NCBI GenBank assembly: GCA_015501585.1
Contig: JADNRY010000015.1
Location: forward strand, 496,001-560,000
Direction: 5' to 3'
DNA length: 64,000 nucleotides
Origin: Rhodocollybia butyracea
Taxonomy: Eukaryota > Basidiomycota > Agaricomycetes > Agaricales > Omphalotaceae
Below, in pieces: positions 1-11,928 of the stretch; position 1 is the stretch's first letter; each line of letters opens with the position of its first letter. The notes under the pieces are model-generated. The model was not told the origin of the DNA, made no database searches, and saw only the letters and a list, made by a program, of their open reading frames with translations. The position numbers and the translations under genes are program-made.

Positions 1-214
1 TCCTTGCACCCCAGACAATGTAACAACGATATAACTGGGCCGTTCAATTATAATATTGATCGTAGGAAACATTAAAAGAACGCTTACAAGTAGAGCATCT
101 GCAATGATACTGGGGCAAGCTTCAAGTTGGTATGATAGATAGTCATTTGCGTGGGGCACCAATACTCACTTTGCCGTTACGTATACAGCTGCTTCGGCAG
201 TGCTGGGAAGACGA

Positions 215-510
215 TCAGTACTTGTATCGAATGCACGAGAACACTGAGACGCACAATAGAGCATTGTATACACTAAAATGGTGGTACACCGCTGGATCGA
301 ATAATAAGGCGTCGCCGACGTTGCCATTGATTTCAGCGAATACCACTGCAAACAATAGTAAATTCTCCTGATTATAGGCCAAGATGGCAAGGACTAGGGC
401 CGTTGTAGCGAGCATATATAGAATCAGGACCGAAATTTGGTAGTAGCGTTTTCGCCCGCGTTGCTGAACCTGGAGATATGCATAAAGAGACAAAAGGACC
501 GTGTATCCTC
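215..510 (-). CDS. Partial multi-pass membrane protein, 3' portion
   Basis: An exon read on the minus strand opens after a CTAG acceptor at about 511-512. It encodes GGYTVLLSLYAYLQVQQRG, a charged loop, then a long hydrophobic segment (ISVLILYMLATTALVLAIL). This resembles the N-terminal half of the 6-7 TM proteins of unknown function that are abundant in Agaricomycetes. A second exon-like stretch with IQVLIVFPALP lies near 190-270 in another frame, but I could not find a normal intron to join them, so the gene may be decayed or mis-spliced by me. The remaining C-terminal exons would lie left of the window. Function unknown. Confidence 0.4.
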
Positions 511-540
511 CTAGTTGGACATATGTTATTTAGGACTGGT

Positions 541-1986
541 CATAATCGATGTGACCATCATCAAACTTCAAAGTTAGGACTGACCATAAAGCATGACAAC
601 CCACTGAAAACAATTCGAACGTTAATCTGCGCGGTTCAGAGTAATCTTAATCGACTCACTATTAGCATGATAAAGTCAGGTCGAGTCTCATCAAAAGTAA
701 GAGCCACAATAACATTATCGACCTGAGACGCGGAAATAACGGTTGAGTTGTCAGTCGAACTCGACATAACCGGAAGCTCGTCCAGAAGTAGACTGAAAGA
801 AAAAGAATGAAGGTGGGACCACTAACACGCTGTGAAGGCTTCCAGTCAACATTGACGTTTTCTATCCATCTTGATGAGCGCTCAAAACCCTGTTTCAAGT
901 TTTGTCAAGCGCCGCTCGAACGACAGACTAGTTCAGGGTTGGACAGGGTTGGACCATGTGTAATCCCAAACTTGATAGGCATCTAATTGAAAAGGCAACC
1001 CAGGCGCTCCCAGGCGCCACCTCCACATGCCTGGCTGAAATGATGTAGAGGAGTCAATTACATTTTGGGAGCTTGACACGAGCAATTTCCAATGCTCGGA
1101 TAATGGTGGGGTTGCATGAGGTTGCATGGTGGGAATTATATGATTGTCCTGCAAGTTGAAGAGGAGAAGCAATCTGAAAGATGTTTTATTTTAGAGGTTG
1201 GTGCTGGTTGGTGGATGTTGGTGGTGGTCAGAAGTAAAGTAAGGTGAGTTCAAGCGCTCAAGGCGCGTGTGATTGAACGTACAGGATGTTATCCACTAAG
1301 TATGTAAAAGAGGTATCGAGTTTCGACGTTCACGAACCATCAAAAGTTGGACTTGCCGCCGGTTGCCTTCAGTTTGCCTTCCTATTTCAGAAATGAGTCA
1401 AGCTAAATTGAACTCGCGGCAGCACTAGCAGCTCAATGCCGCTTACATCCTATGGGCATGGAAATGATACATGAAAGAAGCTAAGTAAGACGCCCATTGA
1501 ACTCCTTGCACTTAAGCTGTAGTTACTTTTAAGCTGCTTATTGAGCTTCATTACTAAACTTAAGTAAGTACTGGCTGGCATTCATGATCAATTCCTATGG
1601 CTGTGTTTCCATAGTTGTCAATTAAGCGCTCACTCGTATTGCTTGTCTCCCGTACCGGATGGGGGCTGGATGGCGGTGTCGTGTATTATCTTCCGCTTTC
1701 AAGTCAAAACCGGTGGTCTAGCAGCTTCTGTCAGTGCATACACCTTCCTCCATGCCCCTCACTGCGTAACTCGAAATTAGGGGTCTACTTTCTTTACTGG
1801 CTTATCATACTAACCAATGATTGTATTTCAAGGATTCCACTTAAAGAAGTCATTCAACTATTCCATACCTTATCCCCAACGCGGCCATGCCCCATAGGTC
1901 CACATCCATAAATTGCATGCATTCACATAAACTTAGGGTTATATAATATGAGCAATCAAATTGAACTTTAAAGCAAAGGAACGATT
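541..1986. other. Intergenic, no supported gene
   Basis: I see no conserved coding signal. Short open frames on both strands lack codon structure, splice signals or recognisable motifs. There are GTTGGTG-type short repeats at about 1198-1230. Confidence 0.5.
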
Positions 1987-4218
1987 TTAAGCTAGGGGTT
2001 CGATTTCGAGTGGAAGGCTTGCTTCCTGGTTGTCTGTAGCTGGATATATGGTAAAAGTTAAAACCGGGCGAATAGTAACCCCTTCTGCAAGGCGAAACCG
2101 GAACTTGGTTAAGAATTCCGCGAGAAAAGTTTGTACCTGGAGGATTCTAGTCACGAATCAAGACGTCAATGAGCTCAAACTCCAGCAAATATAATATGAT
2201 AAACGATGCTCACGCAAAACGCCACCCTATACATGAACGAGAACCTCCAGAAAATGATGCTCTGGAGGTTGTATCGGTAACTTGTCCTGGATCTCAATGA
2301 TTGAATCATCACTCACAAGTTCGCATACGGACCCATACCGCTGTATTTTCCCAACTCCATAGCGTCCAACCACCGCGAAGGCTTGAAGACGGCGGCATCT
2401 TCACCCCATACCGAGCGTTTTCTCGAAAATCAGAAATAAGATGAAATGTGTGGAAATACAGCGACGCAGTAGTACCGGTTGTAAGCAGCAAGATCAAACA
2501 TGATCCTCTGCCCTTTTTGGATTGGGATTTGTGTTGACTTTGATCTGCCATCGGAGGAAAGAACAGGAATCGCTAGCGGCAACGCGATATAACTTTTAGC
2601 GACTCGAAACATCATCGGAGCTCCAGGATAGAGTCTGAGGATTTCCTGCCATAATGCCAATAATGAGCAAAAATCCACTGAAACTCTGGAAAGAGTCCCA
2701 CTTTGATATGTGCATTGAGATAAGATAGACCATCCAGGTGGGAAGCTCTGTTTTTTGAGCGAGCTTGTATTATCTCCTCTCTTGTATTTTCTTGCCATTC
2801 TGGATGGGCCGCAAACTCATAAAGGGCCCACGATATCGTGTTTCCCTAAAGTAATGATAGTTTTCACACAAATTTGAAGGTATGTACTATGCGTGACTAA
2901 CTTACGACTGTGTCTTGACCAGCGATCAACAGAGCCGGTACTTGGGTGGCAATTCGGTTGATACTCAGCCTTTGCTCTTCATTATTGACTACGCAGAAGA
3001 ATCAACGTTAATAACAAGCATATAAGCACCGAGGACAAGAATCACTCATTCTATCCAAGACACTGTCCGGGGACTTCACTGTATCTCGTTTTTCAAGATC
3101 GGTGTATCTCTCGACGATTGCGTCGATAAATTTCAAGGAGAAAGGACGGTATTTACGGATCGTGTTCATCCGCTCGTCGGGCATATACAGCAAGATAGAA
3201 AGAAGAGATTCAGGTAAAACAGCCAGCGATAGGCGCTCAATGAGCAGCGAACTTTTTGTTGGCACACCGACCAATTTCGATCTAACTTCTTGTGAGTAAC
3301 CCGGAGGTTTTGAGCTTCAATCCTTACAAAATATTGAAGCAGTGATCTGCAAATGCAACTTCAATGGGACCGTAATCGCCACTTTCCCCTAGAATGGCTA
3401 CCCAGACGTTCAGGATTGCGCAATAATTCAGGCTCCAATAGTACCTGTTTTTGCACTATCGAGAGTTGCTTGATGCATCGTCCTATGAATATCGATTTGT
3501 GCTTTCCCGCTGAACTCTTGGGTGACCTGATCCGTCCATTGTTGCATGACCTAGAAGAACAAAGAAAGGTGATGGTAGTAAGGCACGCGGAATGCATAAT
3601 AGTACCTTCTCGGAAACCCGTTGAAAATATGGAATATAGTCCTTCAAAGCAGCTGGAGCGAAAGCGGGCGTTATCATATTTCTTATCTGTTGGTGATCTA
3701 CGTAGTAATCTCTAGTATCAATAACTCGGAGTAAGAGTTTAGTTCTTACCTTGCCCTGCTACAAATATGTTTTGGTATCCGCCTATGATGTTACTACTAA
3801 CGTTGTCAAAGGGAGGCATTTTGAACAGGTCCCCATTTTGATAAAGATACTTGAGTGCCAATGGGTCAGAGACGACCAATCGAGTTTCCTATGAGCAAAT
3901 TGTGTACAACTCAACGGGACCGGTTCATCATGGCCAGAGCCCACTCACGCCCAAACATCCTCGAACTGTGTAAGCTCCTCCGTAACTCTCGTATTCCGAC
4001 GATGGTCCCAGTTCTGTCATGTTGCCTTTGGCAAACGTCAGACGAACCACGGAAATTATGACTTTATGGAGACATCACACACCAAAGAGCCAGGAGTGCG
4101 AAGGTGGTCCTCGAACGATTTTCGATAACTCTGTTCGATTTACTAGGCGCTTCCATACCAGCAAAGCCATAAGCGATGCAGAGAGAACAGCGAAGAGTCC
4201 CAAGCTTGCGGAAGACAT
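1987..4218 (-). CDS. Cytochrome P450 monooxygenase, membrane-anchored
   Basis: Spliced by eye into about 13 exons giving roughly 520 residues, the usual P450 length. The N-terminus starts at 4218 with a hydrophobic anchor (LGLFAVLSASLMALLVW) followed by the proline-rich hinge GPPSHSWLFG. An AFAPAALKDYIPYF segment follows. The I-helix oxygen-binding motif is AGQDT, the K-helix ExxR is EILR, the PERF-like region is FKPSRW, and the heme loop is FSGGSRSCIGWRF with the Cys ligand. All essential motifs are present in frame, so the gene looks functional. Family knowledge: an ER-bound, NADPH-P450-reductase-dependent oxidase; the closest type appears to be the CYP5150/CYP63-like expansions of Agaricomycetes, but substrate cannot be inferred. 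It is divergently transcribed from the aldo/keto reductase at 4853 with about 630 bp between starts. Confidence 0.9.
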
Positions 4219-4852
4219 CGGTCTGAGAACCTGTGTCGTATCTCAGTGGAAGGGGAGGTCAGATGGCCTTCACTAATATAAGTAAGCTTATAGTGGCGAC
4301 TGGTGACGTGTAACTTTAAGTCAGAGAAATGTAACTCACCTTTTTAAATTCGCAGCTTCAACTTAGTTTGAATCTATATATTGTATTAATCAGAATCTAT
4401 GCGGTACTTTGAGTTTACTTATGCCGCCAGAGTCTGAACAGTGAGTATACGCAAAAAGCCTGGCTTGATCATGAGTTCATCTTCAATGTCTTCAAAAATC
4501 GTTGAAGCGTTTTTCAGTACGTCGGATGTGTATTACTCAATGAGCGAAGATACTTTCCGACCTGAGAAAATAATGAGTTAGAAGAAATCAAACAGGAAGG
4601 TAGGGCGCCTAGAGTTTTATCTTATCTCCGGCGCTAGTGACCTTCGGCTAAATGACCAAACTTCGACGACTTGATTTTTCCGTCCATTCGCCAGTAACCA
4701 CTGCTCATGTACTGATTTGACCATGACTATTCTAACTCCGCAGCGTCAACCTCACTGCCATCGTCGCTACATGGGTGCATACTTATATCGCTGGCGTTTC
4801 CTTCTATCTCCATCATCGAACCCCAAAGCTTTCTGACAAGTCACAACGAAAC
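4219..4852. promoter_or_regulatory. Shared intergenic region between divergent P450 and AKR
   Basis: A 634 bp gap separates the two divergent start codons, so it must hold the promoters of both genes. I see AT-rich stretches (for example around 4375-4390, TCTATATATTG) but no motif I can assign with confidence. Divergent placement of two oxidoreductases suggests, but does not prove, co-regulation. Confidence 0.4.
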
Positions 4853-6178
4853 ATGCAATCCTCTGCCGCATCCAAATCTACACAAACCGCCGTCAAGTTG
4901 GACTCTATCCTATCGACGGTCGAGCTACCATCAGGTACTTGTCCTCCCTGATCCCCAGAGTCCTCTACTAACCTCACTGACCTCACTGTATCTTTGCCTA
5001 GGTTATAATATGCCTGTTCTTGGTTTTGGAGTGTTCCGAAACTACGAAGCTAGACCAGCATGTGTTGAAGCGTTCAAGGTTGGGTATAGGTACGGCAGCC
5101 GCCAGTCCTTTTGGTAACGCTGCTGATGGGCTTATACTAGGCATATAGACTCAGCACAGACGTATAGGAATGAAGCTGCTGTAGGTGAAGCCGTTCGTGA
5201 AAGCGGCTTGAATAGATCAGATGTTTTCATTAGTGAGCTCCTGGATAACACTTTGCCTTGTCGTTTTTCTCATTTTGATTGTTCACCACTAGCGACAAAA
5301 TGTGTTTCTGGCGATCATGGATACAGAGAGACCCTCTGGGGTGTCGATGTCTCTCTACGCTTATTTGGGTTCGGTAAGCTCGAGTTGTATCCGAGGAAAC
5401 GGGAGCTGAACAGAATATTTGCAGAGTATTTAGACCTGTTCCTCATACATGATCCCATGTCTGGGAGAGATAAGCGCCTCGCCACATACCAGGCCTTACT
5501 AGAATGCAAAACCGCTGGAAAGATTAGAACGATCGGAGTGTCGAATTAGTATGCCTCCTCGGCCACGTTTTTGGCTACCTACACCGTTTACTGATATTGC
5601 CAATGTCTCTAGTAACATTAAACATTTGGAAGAGATACGTCTAGCGGGATATGAAATGCCAGCAGTGAATCAGATTGAAGTAAGGTTAATCGAAGTTTCG
5701 CTGCCGAACCCATGCTGAATAGCTGTTTAGCTCCACCCGCTTTGCCAGCAAAAGCCCATTGTCGAATACTGCCAGAAACATTCTATCGTCGTGCAAGCAT
5801 ATTGCCCAATTATTAGAGGACAAATAGATCATGAAGTATTTTCTTCCATCGCAGTCAAAGTCAGTATCCCATCTACGTAGCGTTTTTGGACGATCTCCCT
5901 CATAGTCCCAACAGCATAACCGCGACCCAGCTCAAATCCTTCTTCGCTGGTCTCTTCAGAAAGGGTACGGGGCTCATTTGTTTGACCACTGTTCTGGAGC
6001 TCGGGCTGACTTTGTTTACAGCTACGTCCCTCTTCCGAAAAGCGCTACGCCCGCTCGCATACGATCCAATGCTCAGGTGTTCGACTTTGAATTGGATGAT
6101 GATGATATGGCGCGTCTTGATACCCTGGATAAAGGTAAAGCAGGCGGGGTCAGCTGGAACCCTATTGATGTCGACTAG
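4853..6178 (+). CDS. Aldo/keto reductase
   Basis: NAD(P)H-dependent carbonyl reductase of the AKR superfamily (2,5-diketogluconate reductase/YPR1-like group). The start at 4853 (MQSSAASKST) precedes exons giving GYNMPVLGFGVFRNYEA, then HIDSAQTYRNEAAVG with the catalytic Asp and Tyr, TKCVSGDHGY (catalytic Lys), FEYLDLFLIHDP (active-site His), GKIRTIGVSN, VNQIELHPLCQQKPIVEYC, VQAYCPIIRGQ and, near the C-terminus, VPLPKSATPARIRSNAQVFDFEL, the conserved cofactor-phosphate-binding region. About seven introns; the splice phases I checked are consistent. Length is near 300 residues, as expected for the family. Intact by eye. It probably acts in the cytosol on a sugar or ketone, but the substrate is unknown. 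The divergent P450 neighbour may act on related compounds (inference). Confidence 0.9.
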
Positions 6179-6477
6179 TTACCGCACTGTACTTTCGTAT
6201 TTTTTTTACCTGCGTCTTGACTTTTTCATGCTACTTTTAGTCTCGCGCAACAACATTTGGAGTTTATTATAGGTTACAACAGGTGAATATGATACCTTGC
6301 GAGGACTCCGAGTTGGAGTCAGTAATACAATAATAATAAAGTAAACATGTTAAATTTAAGCCTCAAAGTCCCATTTCATAGAGATCCACGACGAGCACTA
6401 AGGACAGCAAAGTCAAAGTCAATTTCAGAATGCCACCAGTTCGGAAGGCATGCAAATTTTTTTTGTGATATCGTCCT
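6179..6477. other. Convergent 3' intergenic spacer
   Basis: A gap of about 300 bp between the stops of the convergent AKR (+) and amylase (-) genes. It holds AT-rich sequence with AATAATAAAG near 6330, a possible polyadenylation context for the AKR gene. No gene seen. Confidence 0.5.
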
Positions 6478-8425
6478 TCAAGCAAACGCCATCGTCATTC
6501 CAGAGATCATCCCAGCAAGAACAACTAAAAGCCCCGCCCCATCAGCCTTGGCAGACAACGCACCAGATTTAGATCTCGAGCTACTCTTACACAATGATCC
6601 TGATTCACTCAACGCCGATGCAGGCATCAACACCTGAGGCAAGCCACTGCTCGCCGTAACACTCAAACTTCCATCGGATGCCGTAGTGACTGTATTGCAA
6701 GACAAAACGTCTACAACTGTCTCGCTTCCGCTGAACAAATTAGCAGAACTGGGAATACTCCACTTGACGCTGGATGAGTTGCCTCCATTTGTCAGAAGGG
6801 TGAGCATGGGGGGCTTGGAGATAGCTAGAGTTGACGAGTCAGGTTGAGAAATGAATTTCGCTTTGGTTGTCAAAAAAGAAGAGTTGGCGGAGATGGCTTG
6901 TTTGCGTGCGGCATTGAGGGTCGTGACGTGTGTGAGGAGAGGCTTATTCTCAGTGTCGAATCCGGATAGCCAGAGACTACGGATAAAAACATGAGTTCGG
7001 AGGAGAAAACATATGATATGAACGACTTACGCTTCACGATTAGAAGGATCGTTACCGCCTTGGTATCCTTGCTCTTGACCATAGTAAAGGATAGGAATAC
7101 CATCGTTGATGAAAGGCCACGCCATGACGTTCTTGACGATCTGTGAGACGAATAATCAATACCACATGTGCGTACATTTGACAGGGAGTGACGACACCCA
7201 CCGACTGGTCGGTAACGGTGGACTGAATTCTTGGATTATCCTGGTTTTCGACGAAAGAACCGACGTAGAAAGTACCGTGGTTGTACTGGTCTTGTGCCTG
7301 AGTAACCAGACTTGCAATGGCGGACATGTTCCCGGAAGTTCCGCTGGTGAAGGCATTGTAGACGCCGTAATAAGTTGGGTAGTCGAGTACACTACCGAGA
7401 ACGGCTGGAAGAGAGGTTGATTAGAGAATACAACTTCCAACGAAAGAGGGCGCACAGGTGTATGGCGCGGCATAGGTTACATCTCCAATAAGAACCTCTC
7501 CGACCGTGTAGACGCTAGCATTGGCAGCGAAAGCAGGCCAAAAGTCCTGACGAATATGTTTGGCAGTATCAATACGAAGTCCATCGATACTGTACTCAGA
7601 CACAAGATCTTTGATCCAAGTGTTCATCGTATCCACGATCGTGCTGTTCTCGGTATCGATATCTAAAAGTGGAAGGCCCGAGTCTCCGAGCCAACATTGT
7701 TCAACGTTTGTTTGATTGGTATAATCGGAGATGAAGCATTGCGAATGAAAAGCGTTTTGCCCACCAAATGGCTGCAACAGCGAGTAGTCGAAGGTTTCGG
7801 GAGAGATGTCAGATGTGTTCGTGGGGTTGGCGACGAGGCTGAGGAGAAAGAGAATGAATTGAGAATTAAACATGAAGCGAAAAGTCAGTACACACTGGTT
7901 GACGACTACATCCACCATGAGGAACATCGATCTAGCATGCAACGCCGCAGCTAAGGCTTTCAAATCATTAGCGGATCCAAAGTTGGAGTTGAGCGAGTTG
8001 ATATTCTGCGACCAGTACCTGGATAAAAGCGTTTACTCCAGGACCAAAGTAAACGCGTAACAAGCTCACCCATGATAAGCTTCGCCCTCTGAAGTTCTTC
8101 CTTGGATGTTTTCGACAATAGGTGATATCCAGACAGCATCGAAGCCCATTTGTTGAATGTAGTCTAGTTTGCTGATGATCCCTTGCCAATTTCCACCGCA
8201 ATAGGCTCTATTGTCTGTGTTACAAGGCGGCGAAGAGCCATTCCCTAGAGCGAATCGGTCTGTGACAACCTGGAATGGAATAAGAAATCTTGCCAAGGAT
8301 ATATAGCTTGTGTACGAGATACGCACCTGGTAAATAGATCGCCTTGTCCAATCATCAGCCGACGCAGCGAGAACTGACGCAGTTCCCAACAACAGCGAAG
8401 TCGAAGCCAGCGCAGAGTACTTCAT
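6478..8425 (-). CDS. GPI-anchored alpha-amylase (GH13)
   Basis: Endo-acting alpha-1,4-glucanase of the fungal GH13_1 type. The start at 8425 gives a signal peptide ([20 protein letters not shown]). Conserved blocks follow in order: [51 protein letters not shown] (region I, His split by an intron), GLRIDTAKH (nucleophile Asp, region II), [10 protein letters not shown] (acid/base Glu, region III), FVENQDNPR (region IV Asp) and [15 protein letters not shown]. The C-terminus is Ser-rich and ends in a hydrophobic tail ([20 protein letters not shown]) typical of a GPI attachment signal, so the enzyme is probably held at the plasma membrane or wall. Such anchored amylases are linked to alpha-glucan wall synthesis or remodelling in ascomycetes; starch use is the alternative. 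All catalytic residues are present and the exons join in frame. Confidence 0.93.
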
Positions 8426-8895
8426 TCTGAAAGATAATCACACAAAGAAAGAACGGAGGATTGCTAAAAGGCGGAAAAAAAAAATCGAAAATGCTGGAAG
8501 CTGCGCTGAGGCCTGAAACCTGAGGTGGGAAGGAAGAAAACAAGTTGCGAGGCCTTGTGAAATATATACAAAAAGAAAGGAGCACCAGAGTTCCTTCGCA
8601 CAGTCAAAGGAGATTTACGAAAAAAGGCCTTCTAAAGCTTAGATGAGTACAGTGCACCAGGCAGAGATTTTTCTCCAAGAAGCAACGCGCCACGACGCGC
8701 CAAGGTGCGTTCTGCTGTTTATATGTGAACGAGTATTCTCTTCACAAAAGACAGCTAGCTAGGCTAGTTCTGCTGGCAGATAAGATAAATATGATCATGA
8801 ATCATGTAACGCCGATCGCTATTTGTCACGTGCCTTAATTTTCAACTTCTGATCACAATTCGCTGCTCGTTCTCCTCGAGCTCCTTCAATCCAGT
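8426..8895. promoter_or_regulatory. Divergent promoter region, amylase / APH-like kinase
   Basis: 470 bp between divergent starts. It contains pyrimidine/purine-rich tracts next to the amylase start (8450-8540) and a TATATACAAAAAG stretch near 8565 on the amylase side. No recognisable operator. Confidence 0.35.
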
Positions 8896-9746
8896 ATGAG
8901 CTCGATTTTAAACCGGCTGGAAGGACTAGTTGCTAAAATATGGGCATGTGAGTATGCATAGCCTTTCAAAAGTCGCGTTCTGACCAATATAATTCATCAG
9001 ACACTTTGGGACGCTTTATTTTCGTCAAGCCACTGGGCTACGGAGATTTTACAGTAGAGGCCGCAACAATGAATTTTGTACGTCAAAGGACTACAATTCC
9101 TATTCCTAGAGTTCTCGGGGCAATTCGTTATCGAGGAAGGCGATATGCTTTCATGACCCGAGTTGCAGGGAAGGAAATTGATTATTGGGAATGGAAGACA
9201 TACTCCGATGAAATCAAGGAATCCATTATCTCCCAGCTCAAAGACTATATCTCCCAACTTCGCAGCATTGGACCTCCCCCTCAATCGCCTCCCTTGATAT
9301 GTAACATCCTTGGAGGTCCAATACTGGACCACCGGCTATGTGTTGGTGGTCCCTATGGGCCCTATCGCGACGAAGAGCAGATGAACCTGCAGCTACGTCA
9401 AGGGTTCACTGTGGACGAGTTTGCAGAGATCGCTAATGGCCCAAAAGACTTGACTGAATACATCAGAGAGTGCCACAATATTCGCCATCCAATTGTGCTC
9501 ACCCACAATGATATCGCCATGAGGAATATCATGATTGATGGGGATCGTGTTACAGGCTTGATTGACTGGGAATGTGCAGGCTGGCTCCCTGCTCATTGGG
9601 AGTACATTAAAGCGCATTGGACGGAAGTTGACCGTGACGAATGGGTAGGTGAGCTTCACAAGTTCATCCCTCCCTTCGACAAGGAAAATAAAGCCGATCA
9701 AATGGTTGGGTGGTCCCGGTCCTGGGGACCCAGATTGGGTCTGTGA
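8896..9746 (+). CDS. APH-like phosphotransferase / kinase-like protein
   Basis: Kinase-like fold of the aminoglycoside-phosphotransferase/choline-kinase superfamily, a group expanded in fungi with mostly unknown substrates. The start at 8896 (MSSILNRLEGLVAKIWA) is in a short first exon joined to a 740 bp exon. Visible: the beta-strand/Ala-Glu region (EAATMNFVRQRTTIPIPRV), the hinge-like YAFMTRVAGKEID, the catalytic loop LTHNDIAMRNIMI (HND...N in place of HGD...N) and the metal-binding VTGLIDWECAGW, followed by the family-typical PAHWEYIKA. About 265 residues, slightly short at the N-terminus, so the Gly-rich loop may be reduced. Intact. Real function not predictable from sequence; drug resistance is not implied. 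Confidence 0.8.
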
Positions 9747-9995
9747 TTCTTGTGAAGCTCCGTAATACCTATCTTGTGTTGCAATCACTGGAGTCATATC
9801 TTCCTTTCTGAGCGTGCACTGCATCGTTGTTCCACAATTTTTTTTCGTGGGATGTCAACAATTATATAAAAACGCTTGAACGCTAGGTCTGTGGACCACT
9901 TTGTTTTCTTTTGTACCATCTCCTCTTGAAAGGTGAAGATTGCCTTCATATTCGTCATGGTAGATTAATTCTAAACGCCATTAACAGCCTCCAAT

Positions 9996-10511
9996 ATGAC
10001 CATTCACATTGGCATTGCACTTTACTTCATTAAAGGAAACATGTATTTCGGCACACCGTCCTACTTCCATTGGGCTCTTGTGGCAACCGATGCCAGTTCT
10101 TGGGAGTCTCAACCGGTATACACCATAGAGCTGAAAAGGAACTCGAGCATAACCTCAGAATTTGTCCAGTCCTTTACTAGTTCCTATCTTACCCGATCGG
10201 ACGCTTTCGTGGGGGTCGTTCATCTATTCAGTACTATCGACTACACAATCGACAGCTTTCAATCTATGATCCATTCTAACTTTCCTGCGCAGGACTCTGG
10301 TTGGCGACTTCCAGGAAGATTTGGTCCTCAAGGATGGACTTGCGCCACATGGATCTTACAGATCCTTGGCGCTTTGCGCACCCGAGGTACTTGGACTACC
10401 CAGCAGAATTTCGAACATACGTACACCCGAGTCCTCAATCTCGCGCATGCCATGAGGAGTGGCGGACAAGGACAGTATCAGGGTGCGGTTCGCGTCATCC
10501 GCTTTGAATGA
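9996..10511 (+). CDS. Uncharacterised 171-residue protein
   Basis: A single-exon frame starting at 9996 and ending at 10511, about 250 bp downstream of the APH-like kinase and on the same strand. Its composition is protein-like: PSYFHWALVATDAS, VYTIELKRNSS, DAFVGVVHLFSTIDYTIDSFQSM, GRFGPQGWTCATWILQILGAL. I do not recognise a named family. A His (in FHWAL) followed later by a Cys (in WTCATWIL) is the order seen in some papain-like/NlpC-type folds, but that is only a hint. No signal peptide or membrane segment. Codon use resembles neighbours. Confidence 0.6.
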   Translation: MTIHIGIALYFIKGNMYFGTPSYFHWALVATDASSWESQPVYTIELKRNSSITSEFVQSFTSSYLTRSDAFVGVVHLFSTIDYTIDSFQSMIHSNFPAQDSGWRLPGRFGPQGWTCATWILQILGALRTRGTWTTQQNFEHTYTRVLNLAHAMRSGGQGQYQGAVRVIRFE

Positions 10512-11183
10512 GTCCCAATTATCTCAAGAGTGGATGGATTCTCGATGATACGATGATAGTGGCTCTTCACTACCTGTACTTTTCACTCTGTTTAACCGTT
10601 AAATAATTACAAAGAAGTTTTTTTCATTTTGTCCTTACGCCACAATTTATACTGGGAGGGTGGCGTAACATGGTGTTAACCTTCGGTCTATAACTAAACA
10701 TACTATCCATAATGTGCTAACTCCTGGTTATCAGTTGCAAGGCTTTGCAAGGTTGCACGACACCTTTGAAAGCAATATGGCGTCGTGTCACTCTGACGAG
10801 CCGCCGACTCACGGCTATAGCCTTAGGTGCATCGGTAAGTCAACGGTAAGTAACCACATAACAAGATTTACTAGACTATGATTACCTCCGAAACCAATTG
10901 AGGTGAACTCAAAGACGCTGTCAACTGAAAATACAATAAGAGTGGCGTACATGTCAAGTGAGTTCGTATGAAGTTACACTTCGGCAGGTACCAGTGAGTC
11001 TATGTACTATGTTTAGTTAGAAACTACACCTGCCGATTTGTCCGATTTATCTACATCTGAATCTCCTTGGCTCCTGATTTTTGGCTTGAAGCATCTAGCA
11101 CGACCAGGATAGATTAGGATAGATTAGGGCAGTCTCATCGGAAGAATTTACTCACGAAAAAAAGTAGTAATTTTCGGAATTAG
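10512..11183. other. Intergenic, no supported gene
   Basis: About 670 bp between the 171-residue gene and the 3' end of the coiled-coil gene. No coding signal or repeat that I can support; AGATTAGGATAGATTAGG near 11110 is a short direct repeat. Confidence 0.5.
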
Positions 11184-11928
11184 TCACCTGCTACGCTCGT
11201 TTTCGATCATCCTACTTAACAAGCCCTCGCGAGCACGCGTGAGTTCCCGGAGATTGTGCGTTGCTTGAAGTAGGGAAAGACGTGCAAGTTCGGGATTCTA
11301 TTGGCCAGTCAGGTCAAACGAACGAGTTTTATACCGTCAGGATGCCAAGAGCAAACAAGGGCAATCCGGGTAAACATACCGCAGGCAGCCCACGGAAAGC
11401 CTCGATCCTCTTTCTTTTCCTTCGTATCGCTTGTTCCCGCTCCTTATTCCGGTCCTGTAATTGTTCCAAATCGGATATTACAGTCGACAGGGATTCAGGG
11501 GGAGACATAGAATTCAGTTGGGCAAGCTGTGCTTGGTACTCTTTCGCCTTCCGGACGATTGCTTGTCGCTGACGCTCGAGCGATTCAGCTGTTTCTGTGT
11601 TCTGATCAATCGATCCATCTATCAAAGATTCGGACGATTTCTTGATGAGCGAGAGCTCTGCTTCGACCCCTGCCAAATGAATCCGTAGCTCTTCCTCAAT
11701 GTATATGGCCCGATTCAAAGAGAGCTTGAGGTTAAGCCGACGGCTGGACAGATTCGTGAGACGCTGATAAAATCTAACGAGGACAGTTAGTATAAGTAGA
11801 TCATAGCAAGAAAAAGGGGAAGACCCGATTAATGAAGGATCTTCTAGCCCTAACGCCTCTGCAGCTTGAACAAGCAATTGAAGACGAGATTCAGTCTCAT
11901 GCGACAATTCTATGCTTGGTTGTTCCAT
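11184..11928 (-). CDS. Coiled-coil protein, HAUS augmin subunit 1-like
   Basis: Three exons give about 205 residues. I chose the ATG at 11928 (MEQPSIELSHETESRL) over one 13 codons upstream because the shorter start matches a natural N-terminus. The second exon begins FYQRLTNLSSRR. The body is dominated by heptad-rich helices (LKLSLNRAIYIEEELRIHLAGVEAELSLIKK and a later KAKEYQAQLAQLNS segment) ending in KRIEAFRGLPA. A last exon with NPELARLSLLQATHNLREL stops at 11184. The pattern of long helices with a late FRGLP-NPELARL block resembles the HAUS1 subunit of the augmin complex, which recruits gamma-tubulin to spindle microtubules. That assignment is inference; another coiled-coil protein is possible. 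Confidence 0.6.

Noticed and set aside
1615..1911. 98-codon plus-strand frame
   Set aside because: No homology, no ATG at the start of the frame and no supporting splice signals; probably chance.
8896..9746. Antibiotic-resistance gene
   Set aside because: The APH fold is a large fungal family of unknown substrates; the eukaryotic context and variant HND loop give no reason to infer drug resistance.
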